From positions 1,681,501 to 1,745,500 of the forward strand of contig NZ_CP067420.1 in the NCBI RefSeq assembly GCF_016653635.2: 64,000 nucleotides of DNA, read 5' to 3'. The translations under genes were made by a program, and so were the position numbers. Positions 46,941 to 54,380 of the stretch are shown piece by piece (position 1 is the first letter of the stretch; the number at the start of each line of letters is the position of its first letter). Source of the DNA: Skermanella sp. TT6 (lineage in GTDB: Bacteria > Pseudomonadota > Alphaproteobacteria > Azospirillales > Azospirillaceae). A model generated the notes under the pieces. The model saw only the letters and a list, made by a program, of their open reading frames with translations. It did no database searches and was not told the DNA's origin.

Positions 46941-47813
46941 TCAGTAGCGGTCCCAGCCGGCCGGGGAGCCCGCCATGCCGCCGAGCGACCCCGCAAGGGC
47001 GCCCAGCACCAAGGCCAGGAACGACCACAGGGCCGCCGACGATACCGTGTCGGCGGTGGCCTGCGCCGCCTGGGTGGCCTGCTCGGCCGTCTCGGCATAT
47101 TGCTGGCGCAGGTTGTCGATGGTCTGCCGGGCCTGCTCCTGGGGAATTCCGGCCTGTTCGGCAAGGCGGGTCGCGGCGGACTGCAGTTCCTCCTGGGAGA
47201 CGTCGCCGCGGGCGATCCGGCTCACGGTGTCGAGCGCACCCTGCGGCAGCGATCCGCCCTCGGGGGCGAGCAGGGCGCGGGCCTGTTCCTGGATGCCCTG
47301 GGCCGTGCCCGGGTCGGTCTGTCCCGCCGCCTGGCCGGCAGCCTGGGTCGCTTCCTGCGTGGCGGTCGAGAGCGCGTTGCCGACGACCGAGAAGGTGCCC
47401 CCGATCAGGCTCCCGACCGCGCTGGTCAGCAGCCAGAACAGCAGCAGCGTGGCGATGCCCCAGGTGATCAGGCCGTGCAGCGCGCCGTCGACCCGCGTCG
47501 GCATGCCGGCCATGCGGCCGGCCACCCAGCCGCCGGCCGCCAGCGAGATCAGGGCGCTGACGATCCACCACAGGGTCGCCGCGATCCCCAGGGTGGCGGC
47601 CTGCGGCGACTCCCCCTGGGCCGGATCGATGGTGGTCAGCCCGATGCCGATGCCCAGGATTGCCAGCACGAGATTGAGCGCCAGCGCCACCACCACGCCG
47701 GCGAAGACCGCCGACCAGGCGATGCGGCGATACTCTATGATTTCCGTTCCGGCGACGGGGGCGGCCGATCCGCCCCAGGTCCCATAGCTGTCCTGATACC
47801 GTCTGCCTTGCAT
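46941..47813 (-). CDS. membrane protein with large alanine-rich loop
   Basis: 290 residues. Four hydrophobic segments: about 33-60 (AWSAVFAGVVVALALNLVLA), 72-97, 112-140 and 260-282. Between the last two lies a polar, Ala/Gln-rich helical stretch (about 150-255: ATQEATQAAGQAAGQ, AETAEQATQAAQATADT). Such proteins are common in Rhizobiales and Rhodospirillales, without known function. ATG at 47813 has GAAGGA upstream. The phospholipase D gene lies 58 bases upstream on the same strand. Confidence 0.8.
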   Translation of the reverse strand: MQGRRYQDSYGTWGGSAAPVAGTEIIEYRRIAWSAVFAGVVVALALNLVLAILGIGIGLTTIDPAQGESPQAATLGIAATLWWIVSALISLAAGGWVAGRMAGMPTRVDGALHGLITWGIATLLLFWLLTSAVGSLIGGTFSVVGNALSTATQEATQAAGQAAGQTDPGTAQGIQEQARALLAPEGGSLPQGALDTVSRIARGDVSQEELQSAATRLAEQAGIPQEQARQTIDNLRQQYAETAEQATQAAQATADTVSSAALWSFLALVLGALAGSLGGMAGSPAGWDRY

Positions 47814-47871
47814 GTCCTTCGATCCTTCCCAATCACTCTGTTCGATGCCGGGCGCGCCGCGGGGCCGCCGT

Positions 47872-49437
47872 TCAGCGATCCTTGGTGCGCCGGGCCGTGA
47901 AACGCCTGGCATAGAGGCGGCTGCCGGCAATGGCGGCGATGCCCAGCCCGGCCGCGGCGCCCAGCGCCGCAAGGTTCGGCCGGGTGGCATATCTCTTGAC
48001 CACGTGGGTCAGGGTGCGTTCGATCTGCTTCGGGCGCTCGGGGTCCAGCAGCCGGGCCTCGACCACCTGCTCCTGGACCTCGTTCAGTTCCTCGATCTTC
48101 AACGGGACCAGCGTCCGTCCCTCCTCTGCCCGCAACCCGTCGATGACCTCGATCAGGGACTGGCCGGCGGCGAACCTCTCCTCCACCGTCGCGATGGACA
48201 CGTCCAGGTGTTCCGCGATCAGGTCATTGCGGAAGGCGGTCACGGTTTCCCGGATCCGGTCGGCGGCATCGTCGCCTTCGATCGCCTCGATCGCGAGGTC
48301 GCATTCGGTGTCGAAGCCCATGGACCGGTTGTTGAGGTTGGACGAACCGACCCGCAGGAACCAGTCGTCGACCGCGACCACCTTGGCGTGGACATAGATG
48401 TCCGTCCCGGCCGCGTTGACGGGGTAGTAGATGCGGAACCGGCCATGGCGATCCTCCTCGCGGATCTGCCGCACCATCAAGGACCGCGCGGTATCCATGG
48501 CGGACTGCTCCAGCCAGCCGTCGGCCGTCATCGGGTTGACGATGACGATCTCCGGGCCGTCCGGCTCGCGCAGCCGCTTGATGATGGCGTCGCGGATCGC
48601 GTGCGACGCCATGTACTGGCTTTCCATGTAGACCGTATGCTTCGCGGCCATCAAGGCTGCGAGGTAGAGCCGCTCGATCTCGCGGACTTCCTCGAACTTG
48701 CCGTGGCGCGGCGAGGTGCGCGCGATCGAGATGGGGATATCCCGCAGGGTCACCTTCAGCCGGTCCGGCCAGGGATCGAGTTCGCCCGGCGGCGGCGGCG
48801 GAAGCCGGGCGCCGGTGGCGCGGAACCAGCGCTCCCGCGCCAGTTCGCCCAGGGCGCGGGCCGCTTCCCCGTCCACCGCGGTGGTGACGTCGTGGAACGG
48901 GCCGTAGGGCGACCCGTCGGGCAGCCGGCGGTGCTCGTCGTCCGGCGCGTGGTCGCGGGTGTCCCAGCGCGAGTCGGTCATGTCGATGCCGCCGCAGAAG
49001 GCCAGCGCGTCGTCGATCACGATGATCTTCTGGTGGTGGGCGGCGCCGGCCGGATGCTGGGCGTCCAGCCGGAAATGGATGCGCCGCTGCGTCATCAGGT
49101 CGAGCGCCAGGATCGGCAGGATCTGGCGGCTGAGCGTGAACAGCAGCGCCATGTCCCATTTCAGGATATAGGCCTGCAGCCCCGGCCGGCTGTTCACCGT
49201 GTGCTTGAGGAAGGCGCCGAGTTCGTCCGGCTCCTCCACGTCGGGGTTGCCCTGGTCGAGCTTCAGCCGAAGGTCGAAATCCCAGCCGATCATGTAGATC
49301 GAGTGGCGGGCGCGGGCGATCGCGGATTTCGCCGCCGCGAAATAATCGCAGGCATCGATGATCAGGGCAAGACGGTTGGCCTTCTCGGTGCGCCAACAGG
49401 TTCGGCCTGGAACAAGAATCGGTCTCGTAACTGACAT
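47872..49437 (-). CDS. phospholipase D-like protein
   Basis: 521 residues. Two complete HKD motifs: HHQKIIVIDD with following GGIDMTD, and HAKVVAVDDWFLRVGSSNLNNRS. Similar to cytoplasmic PLD or cardiolipin-synthase-like proteins of plant-associated bacteria. The C-terminus has a membrane-anchor-like hydrophobic stretch (LAALGAAAGLGIAAIAG) followed by a basic tail, so it probably sits at the inner membrane. Substrate is probably phosphatidylcholine or phosphatidylethanolamine. The start lacks a clear ribosome binding site. Confidence 0.9.
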   Translation of the reverse strand: MSVTRPILVPGRTCWRTEKANRLALIIDACDYFAAAKSAIARARHSIYMIGWDFDLRLKLDQGNPDVEEPDELGAFLKHTVNSRPGLQAYILKWDMALLFTLSRQILPILALDLMTQRRIHFRLDAQHPAGAAHHQKIIVIDDALAFCGGIDMTDSRWDTRDHAPDDEHRRLPDGSPYGPFHDVTTAVDGEAARALGELARERWFRATGARLPPPPPGELDPWPDRLKVTLRDIPISIARTSPRHGKFEEVREIERLYLAALMAAKHTVYMESQYMASHAIRDAIIKRLREPDGPEIVIVNPMTADGWLEQSAMDTARSLMVRQIREEDRHGRFRIYYPVNAAGTDIYVHAKVVAVDDWFLRVGSSNLNNRSMGFDTECDLAIEAIEGDDAADRIRETVTAFRNDLIAEHLDVSIATVEERFAAGQSLIEVIDGLRAEEGRTLVPLKIEELNEVQEQVVEARLLDPERPKQIERTLTHVVKRYATRPNLAALGAAAGLGIAAIAGSRLYARRFTARRTKDR

Positions 49438-49648
49438 GGCTGGACTCTGGTCTTGTTTTTGGCCGGAACGGTGAGCGGTGCTCGATAAACTCCCCAGCCG
49501 CTTTGTCGTTCCTTTCACTTCGCTGATCGGCGAACGCAGTACTTCGAAATCGAATGTTTGTGGCGCGCCTGCCATAGGGAACGTTTGGATTTAGATACAA
49601 TTAATGATGATCTGGACATTAAATTCGGCGGCCGATAGGGTGGTGTCC

Positions 49649-50167
49649 ATGAACCCCTCTACATCCATCGAGCAGAGCCGCCAGGACGGTGTCTTCCTAT
49701 CCGGGTGGCGGCTTCCCCGGCAGGCCAACGTCAGCCTGAAGCGTCTCCATGGGTACTGGCTGTCCCGATGCCCGTCCGGCATGGCGCTGCCCCGGCGGCG
49801 CGACATCGATCCCGCCGATTTTCCGGCGCCGCTGCAGAACATCCTTCTGCTCAACGTGCATGACGGCGAGCCGTGGTTCACCCACCGCGTGGCCGGCGCG
49901 AAGCTGTCCTGGCTGCAGCGCCGTCCCATGACCGGGCAGCCCTTGGGAGCCGGCCTTCCCGAGTCCCAGCGGCTATCCGCCGTCGCCCGGGCGAGGGAAG
50001 TCGCGCTGGCCCAGGAGCCCCGGTACCGCTCGGGCGACCTGGGCTGGTGCGGCCGGGACTACCTGAATTTCGAGGAGCTTCTGCTGCCCCTGGCCGGGCC
50101 GGACGGCTCCACGGCCATGATCCTCGGCATCCTGATGGTGCTCGATCCCCACGGACGGGAATGCTGA
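49649..50167 (+). CDS. PAS domain protein (PF07310 type)
   Basis: 172 residues made of one PAS-like domain of the kind widespread in alphaproteobacteria (LKRLHGYWLSRCPSGMALPRRRDIDPADFPAPLQNI, then VAGAKLSWLQRRPMTGQPLG and YLNFEELLLPLAGPDGSTAMILGI). No output domain. It probably senses or binds a small molecule. ATG at 49649 has AGGG nearby; an in-frame ATG at 49604 is an alternative. Confidence 0.82.
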   Translation: MNPSTSIEQSRQDGVFLSGWRLPRQANVSLKRLHGYWLSRCPSGMALPRRRDIDPADFPAPLQNILLLNVHDGEPWFTHRVAGAKLSWLQRRPMTGQPLGAGLPESQRLSAVARAREVALAQEPRYRSGDLGWCGRDYLNFEELLLPLAGPDGSTAMILGILMVLDPHGREC

Positions 50168-50198
50168 AGTGGCTGGCGTGGCTGGCCGGGCCCGATCG

Positions 50199-51053
50199 TC
50201 AGCCCCTCTCCCCGGAAACGATCATCGCGTGCAGGTGGAGCGCGCAGATGCCTTCCACCGCCAGGGCGGCGAAACGCGCGGTGATCGCCGCGTCCAGACG
50301 TTCCCGGCTGTCCGCCGGCGCCGCCGAGATCCGGGGCGCGAAGGCCATGTCCAGCGAGGCGCGCCAGAACGGCTTTTCCAGCGGCACCCGGGCGGTCGGG
50401 CGGAGCGACTGCTCCGAAACGTCGCGCAGTCCGCTCTCCTCCATCAGCCGGGCAAGGGTTCCCGGCTGGTCGAAGCGGAACAGGGGAGCCAGGGCGTCGG
50501 CCGGGTCCGGACCCAGGATCTCCGTCACCGCCTGGTCCAGTTCGCGGAACAGGGTGTTGTCGGCCAGCGGTCCCCAGACCATGAAGGCCGCCTTGCCGTG
50601 GGGGCGAAGGACCCGCACCGTCTCGGCCAGGCACGCCCGGGTGTCCGGTACGAACATGATGCCGAACCGGCAGGTCACCCCGTCGAACTGCCCGTCCGCG
50701 AACGGCAGGGCCGTCATGTCGCCGACGGTGAACCGCGGCGGCGGCCCGTCGAAGGCCGACGCGCGCCGGACGGCGCCGGCCAGCATCGCCTCGACCAGGT
50801 CCACGCCGTGCACGCTCCCGCCCGGGCCCACGCGCTTCGCGGCACTCAAGGCCGGCTCCCCGGCGCCGGACGCGAGGTCGAGCACGGCCTCGCCCGGCAT
50901 CACGCCGCACGCGTCGAGCAGCGGCAGGTTCAGCCGGTCGGCCATGTCCGCCATCGGATCCGACCATCGGTCCCAGGCCGGTCCGCTGGCGGTCCAGCGC
51001 GCGCGTTCAAGGGCTGCGTCGGGCAGGACTTGATGCTGTGTGGTCACGTTCAT
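50199..51053 (-). CDS. class I SAM-dependent methyltransferase
   Basis: 284 residues. SAM-binding motif I AVLDLASGAGEPAL (about 56-69), motif II FTVGDMTALPFADGQFDGVTCRFG and the post-motif RVLRPHGKAAFMVWG resemble the UbiE/Coq5 group. The first 45 residues (WDRWSDPMADMADRLN) are typical of that group. Target unknown. Convergent with the PAS gene. Confidence 0.88.
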   Translation of the reverse strand: MNVTTQHQVLPDAALERARWTASGPAWDRWSDPMADMADRLNLPLLDACGVMPGEAVLDLASGAGEPALSAAKRVGPGGSVHGVDLVEAMLAGAVRRASAFDGPPPRFTVGDMTALPFADGQFDGVTCRFGIMFVPDTRACLAETVRVLRPHGKAAFMVWGPLADNTLFRELDQAVTEILGPDPADALAPLFRFDQPGTLARLMEESGLRDVSEQSLRPTARVPLEKPFWRASLDMAFAPRISAAPADSRERLDAAITARFAALAVEGICALHLHAMIVSGERG

Positions 51054-51105
51054 ACCGACGGTTGGGAAGGGGAAGACGATCGGCAGGATAACGCTTGGGA
51101 ACGGC

Positions 51106-51432
51106 TCAATGCAGCACCCGGTCGTCGTCTTCCATCATCACGCCGTCGTCGTCGTCGGCATCGACACGGGCCGACAGGTCGGCAAGCCGGTCGCTCAGCC
51201 TGCGGTTGGCGCGGACCAGTGACCGGATCTGCGCCTGGGCTTCCCGCAGCTCCTTCTGGAGGGTGGTCATGTTCTCGGCCATCTTGCGCAGGGACTTGGC
51301 CTGGCGGGTGGAAGCGTCCGAGATGCCGCGCCTCAAGTGGCCGCGCAGGTCGTGCACGGCGATGCCGATGACAAGGACGAAGACCGTACCCGCCGCGACG
51401 ATCGCGATGCCGAGAGTGACGAGCCAATCCAT
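51106..51432 (-). CDS. single-pass membrane coiled-coil protein
   Basis: 108 residues. One N-terminal transmembrane helix (LVTLGIAIVAAGTVFVLVIGI) is followed by a coiled coil (AKSLRKMAENMTTLQKELRE to NRRLSDRLADLSARV) and an acidic tail DADDDDGVMMEDDD. GGGAGG lies directly upstream of the ATG. Function unknown; perhaps a scaffold at the inner membrane. Confidence 0.72.
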   Translation of the reverse strand: MDWLVTLGIAIVAAGTVFVLVIGIAVHDLRGHLRRGISDASTRQAKSLRKMAENMTTLQKELREAQAQIRSLVRANRRLSDRLADLSARVDADDDDGVMMEDDDRVLH

Positions 51433-51574
51433 GAGCTGCCTCCCGCCCGGTTGCGCTCCACGCGGCAGTGTATCAGCTTCGGTCCGGCGCGTCGCGGGCC
51501 GCGAAGGTCCCGCGACGCTTTCGGCGGGCCGTCCGCGGGCCGGCTCGCGGCCCGCGGTGGCCGGCGATCCGCCG

Positions 51575-51907
51575 TCAGACGACCTTCGTGAGCGGCCGGG
51601 CCGGTGCCGCCGCGGTGGCGAAGTCCGCCAAGTGGGTGCCGAAGGCGCGCAGGACGGGAGCGAAGCGCTGCATCAGCTCGTCCGTCACGTGGGCGTCGGT
51701 CTTCAGGATGATGCCGGGCGCCTGCGACATCAGCTTCTGGGACCGCATCGGGCCGATCTTCTCGTCCAGGAACATCGCCAGTCCCATGATGACGCCAAGG
51801 CTGGTCTCGTCAGGCTTGGCGGAATCGGCGAGAACCGTGTGCAATTCCTCGAGCAGGGCATAGGTCACGATCGAAGTCCGTTCGATCACGTCGTCTTGCT
51901 GCACCAT
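51575..51907 (-). CDS. hypothetical helical protein
   Basis: Not recognised. 110 residues starting MVQQDDVIERTSIVTYALLEEL, largely helical, with LGVIMGLAMFLDEKIGP and a C-terminal LRAFGTHLADFATAAAPA. No signal peptide or cysteine pair. AGAGGG precedes the ATG at 51907. Nothing in the neighbourhood points to a role. Confidence 0.65.
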   Translation of the reverse strand: MVQQDDVIERTSIVTYALLEELHTVLADSAKPDETSLGVIMGLAMFLDEKIGPMRSQKLMSQAPGIILKTDAHVTDELMQRFAPVLRAFGTHLADFATAAAPARPLTKVV

Positions 51908-51974
51908 GGGGCTGACCCTCTGGGGAGTAATACTGTTCAAGGGCTGACGTTAACTATCCTCTGTAACCAAACTG

Positions 51975-52199
51975 TTAATTTCCTGCCGTAGCGATCCGCG
52001 CATTGGTATGGGGTGGGGGCAGGCACCGGACATCGGTTAGCCGCCATCCGCTGTTCTCGGCGATCCAGTCGCGCAGCCGGACGGCACCGCCCAGGTGGCA
52101 GGCGGTGGCGTTGGTGATCTGGGGCAGGGGAAGCTCTTGTCGGCGGCATTCCGCCGGATGGCCCGTCAGGCAGGCGACGACCAGGAGGACATAAGGCAT
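51975..52199 (-). CDS. small exported-type protein with conserved cysteines
   Basis: 74 residues with a short hydrophobic start (MPYVLLVVACLTGHPAECRR). Four Cys at about 10, 18, 34 and 59, with the pattern CL..P..C...ELPL..I..ATAC...W....GW...DVRC, resemble a family of tiny Cys-rich proteins in Rhodospirillales. No good ribosome binding site was found, so the start is uncertain and a longer form may exist. Function unknown. Confidence 0.55.
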   Translation of the reverse strand: MPYVLLVVACLTGHPAECRRQELPLPQITNATACHLGGAVRLRDWIAENSGWRLTDVRCLPPPHTNARIATAGN

Positions 52200-52292
52200 G
52201 TAACGTCTGACCCCGCGTTCTGGTTCCAGAAAAATATTTTGTAGTTAAATTCGTTTAACCAGAAAACTGCGGGACTCGGCAACATAAATGCG

Positions 52293-53048
52293 TCAGCGCC
52301 GCCAGCGCGACGCCCTGATTTCCAGGGGCTGTAGCACGGCGAACTCGATGACCTGCACGACGATGATGAACGCCGCGGTATAGGAGAGGATGCCGGTGAC
52401 GTCGAACAGCTGGAAAAGCACCTGCAGCTGGAAGCCCATGCCGTTGCTGCGGCCCAGCAACTCCACGACCAGGACGATCTTCCAGATCAGGGCGAGGCCC
52501 GAACGCGCCGCCGCCAGCAGGAACGGATAGAGCTGCGGCAGGACGATGTGACGCAGGGTCTTGGCCGGACCGAGCCGATAGGCCTCGGCCATTTCCAGGT
52601 AGTCGCGGTCCAGGGCGCGGGCGCCTTCGCGCAGGGTCACGACCACGTTGGGAATCTTGTTGACGGCGACCGCCGAGATCGCCGCCGCCTCCGTCAGGCC
52701 GAACCAGACATAGGCCAGGATGATCGTCACCAGCGCCGGGACATTGAGGAAAAGCACCAGCCAGCCGTCCAGCAGCCGGTCGAGCAGCCGGAGCCGGCCC
52801 ATCGCGATCCCCAGCGCCGTCCCGATCGCCATCGCGATGACGAAGCTCGCGCAGACCCGCCCGAGGGTCACGGCGAGGTCGAAAAGCAGACCGCCCCGCA
52901 GGATCTCGTCCATCAGGCGCGCGGCGACGGCCGCCGGTCCGGGCAACAGGCGGCTGGCCGTCGCGATCGATGCCGCCTGCCACAGCGCCACCAGGACCAG
53001 GAGCGACAGGATGTGGGCCGGCAGGCGGCCCACTTTCGGCAAAATCAT
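52293..53048 (-). CDS. ABC transporter permease, SsuC/TauC/ThiX type
   Basis: 251 residues with six transmembrane helices. The binding-protein-dependent transport motif is EAYRLGPAKTLRHIVLPQLYPFLLAAARSGLALIWKIVL (about 156-193), the EAA loop that contacts the ATPase. It belongs to the group that imports sulphonates, taurine, nitrate or thiamine precursors. The ATG overlaps the stop of the binding protein gene (ATGA). No ATPase gene is present on either side. Confidence 0.9.
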   Translation of the reverse strand: MILPKVGRLPAHILSLLVLVALWQAASIATASRLLPGPAAVAARLMDEILRGGLLFDLAVTLGRVCASFVIAMAIGTALGIAMGRLRLLDRLLDGWLVLFLNVPALVTIILAYVWFGLTEAAAISAVAVNKIPNVVVTLREGARALDRDYLEMAEAYRLGPAKTLRHIVLPQLYPFLLAAARSGLALIWKIVLVVELLGRSNGMGFQLQVLFQLFDVTGILSYTAAFIIVVQVIEFAVLQPLEIRASRWRR

Positions 53049-54046
53049 CAGAAATCGAATCCGGTCCAGAACGTGCCGGGGGCGAGGCGCGGGGAATCGC
53101 CGACCAGCTCGCGGCCCCCGAGCTTCGCGAGGATCTCGTAGACGCGGGCCGCGTCCTCCCGCTCGGCATCGCTCCAGGCGGTCGGGATGCCGTCGCGGTA
53201 GCCGTCGCGGAGCGCCAGCAGCGTCGCGTCGTCCTCCGCCTTGGTCAGGGGCGCCAGGCGGCGCCACTCCGCGTCGCTCTCGCGCATGATCGCCTTGGCC
53301 TTCAGGGAGGCGCGAAGGAAGCCCCGGACCGTTTCGGGATTGGCTTCGGCCCAGGCGTCGTGGAAGACATAGCCGATGATCGGCACGTCGGTCCGGATCC
53401 CCAGGCCGCGGGCGATCTCCTCGACCGTGACGACCCGGCGCAGGCCCGCCGCCTTCAGGCGGGCCGCGAAGTTCCAATAGTTGAGGACGGCTTCGACCCC
53501 GCCGCCGCGGACCTGCTCGTTGAGCAGCGGCGGCGCCCCGAACACCTTCTCGCTGTCCTTGTCCGGATCGAAGCCGTGCTGCTGCAGGGTCAGCGCGCGC
53601 AGCATCAGCCATCCCTTGTCCAGGGGCCCGCCGGCCACCCCGACCCGCCGCCCCTTCAGGTCGGCCAGCGACCGGATCGGCGAGTCGGCCGGGACCATGA
53701 CCGAGCCGGCCGCCGTGGAGTAGGGGGCGAAGGTGAAGTCGGCGCCTTCCGCACGCTGCCGGGAAACCCACAGCCAGTCCGACACGATCACGTCGACCGC
53801 GCCGCCCTGGAGCGCCACCTGCGTCGCCTGGTTGCTGGCCAGCTCGACCACCCGGAGATCCAGGCCTTCGGCCGCGTCCAGCCCGTGATGCTTGATGGTG
53901 TCGAGCTCCCAGCTCACCGTGCCGAATTTCAGCACGCCCACGCGGACCGGCGGGGTCTCGGCTCCCGCGGCCCGGCCCGGCCCCTGGAACTGGGCGCCGA
54001 AGAGCAGGCACACCACCGCGACGAGGCTGGTGACGAGGTGTCGCAT
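53048..54046 (-). CDS. ABC transporter substrate-binding protein, NMT1/SsuA-like
   Basis: 332-residue exported protein. Signal peptide (HLVTSLVAVVCLLFGAQF, cleaved near GRAAGAE). The mature part has LKFGTVSWELDTIKHHGLDAAEGLDL, LASNQATQVALQGGAVDVIVSDWLWV and SLADLKGRRVGVAGGPLDKGW, typical of the NMT1/SsuA fold. The tryptophan-rich pocket differs from TauA/SsuA, so the ligand is open. GGGAGGAA stands upstream of the ATG at 54046. The leader holds three 15-base tandem repeats. Confidence 0.88.
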   Translation of the reverse strand: MRHLVTSLVAVVCLLFGAQFQGPGRAAGAETPPVRVGVLKFGTVSWELDTIKHHGLDAAEGLDLRVVELASNQATQVALQGGAVDVIVSDWLWVSRQRAEGADFTFAPYSTAAGSVMVPADSPIRSLADLKGRRVGVAGGPLDKGWLMLRALTLQQHGFDPDKDSEKVFGAPPLLNEQVRGGGVEAVLNYWNFAARLKAAGLRRVVTVEEIARGLGIRTDVPIIGYVFHDAWAEANPETVRGFLRASLKAKAIMRESDAEWRRLAPLTKAEDDATLLALRDGYRDGIPTAWSDAEREDAARVYEILAKLGGRELVGDSPRLAPGTFWTGFDF

Positions 54047-54061
54047 GGACCGGTTCCTCCC

Positions 54062-54106
54062 GATTTTCCGATGGCCGATTTTTCGATGCCCGTTTTTTCG
54101 ATGCCG
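54062..54106. repeat. three 15-base tandem repeats in the ABC gene leader
   Basis: GATTTTCCGATGGCC, GATTTTTCGATGCCC and GTTTTTTCGATGCCG follow each other exactly. On the minus strand they lie directly before the ribosome binding site of the ABC binding protein gene. They might be a regulator binding array or slippage products. Confidence 0.65.
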
Positions 54107-54314
54107 GCCGATTTTCCGGGTTCGGCCGTGAGCCGCCTGCCGGGGCGGCTGTCGGAGGATAGCGGCATTCCCCGCGCGGCGGTACGCGCCATCGGTTGTA
54201 CTTTGGAACGATGGCTTCGCCCCGGGCCGGTGCATCAGCTTAGCGTCATAGGACGCACCGCAGATGCCGTTATTCCATTAGTAACAAATGCTTAAATATT
54301 CTATGCCAAATGTC

Positions 54315-54354
54315 CCGGGATTTTCGCATGCAGCGCGGTAAACGAAAATCCCGG
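54315..54354. promoter_or_regulatory. 12-base inverted repeat before the GGDEF-EAL gene
   Basis: CCGGGATTTTCG (54315-54326) and CGAAAATCCCGG (54343-54354) are perfect complements with a 16-base loop, ending 26 bases before the ATG at 54381. It could be an operator or a leader hairpin controlling the c-di-GMP enzyme. Confidence 0.5.
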
Positions 54355-54380
54355 ATCGAAGCCGCCTGCGGAGTGGAGTG

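Larger units (their letters stand above)
54047..54380. other. divergent intergenic region with repeats
   Basis: 334 bases between the ABC binding protein and the GGDEF-EAL gene. Next to the binding-protein gene lie three tandem 15-base units (54062-54106). Near the other gene lies a 12-base perfect inverted repeat (54315-54354). In between, AT-rich stretches (TAGTAACAAATGCTTAAATATTC near 54280-54302, shown in part) probably hold the promoters. No gene seen. Confidence 0.55.
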
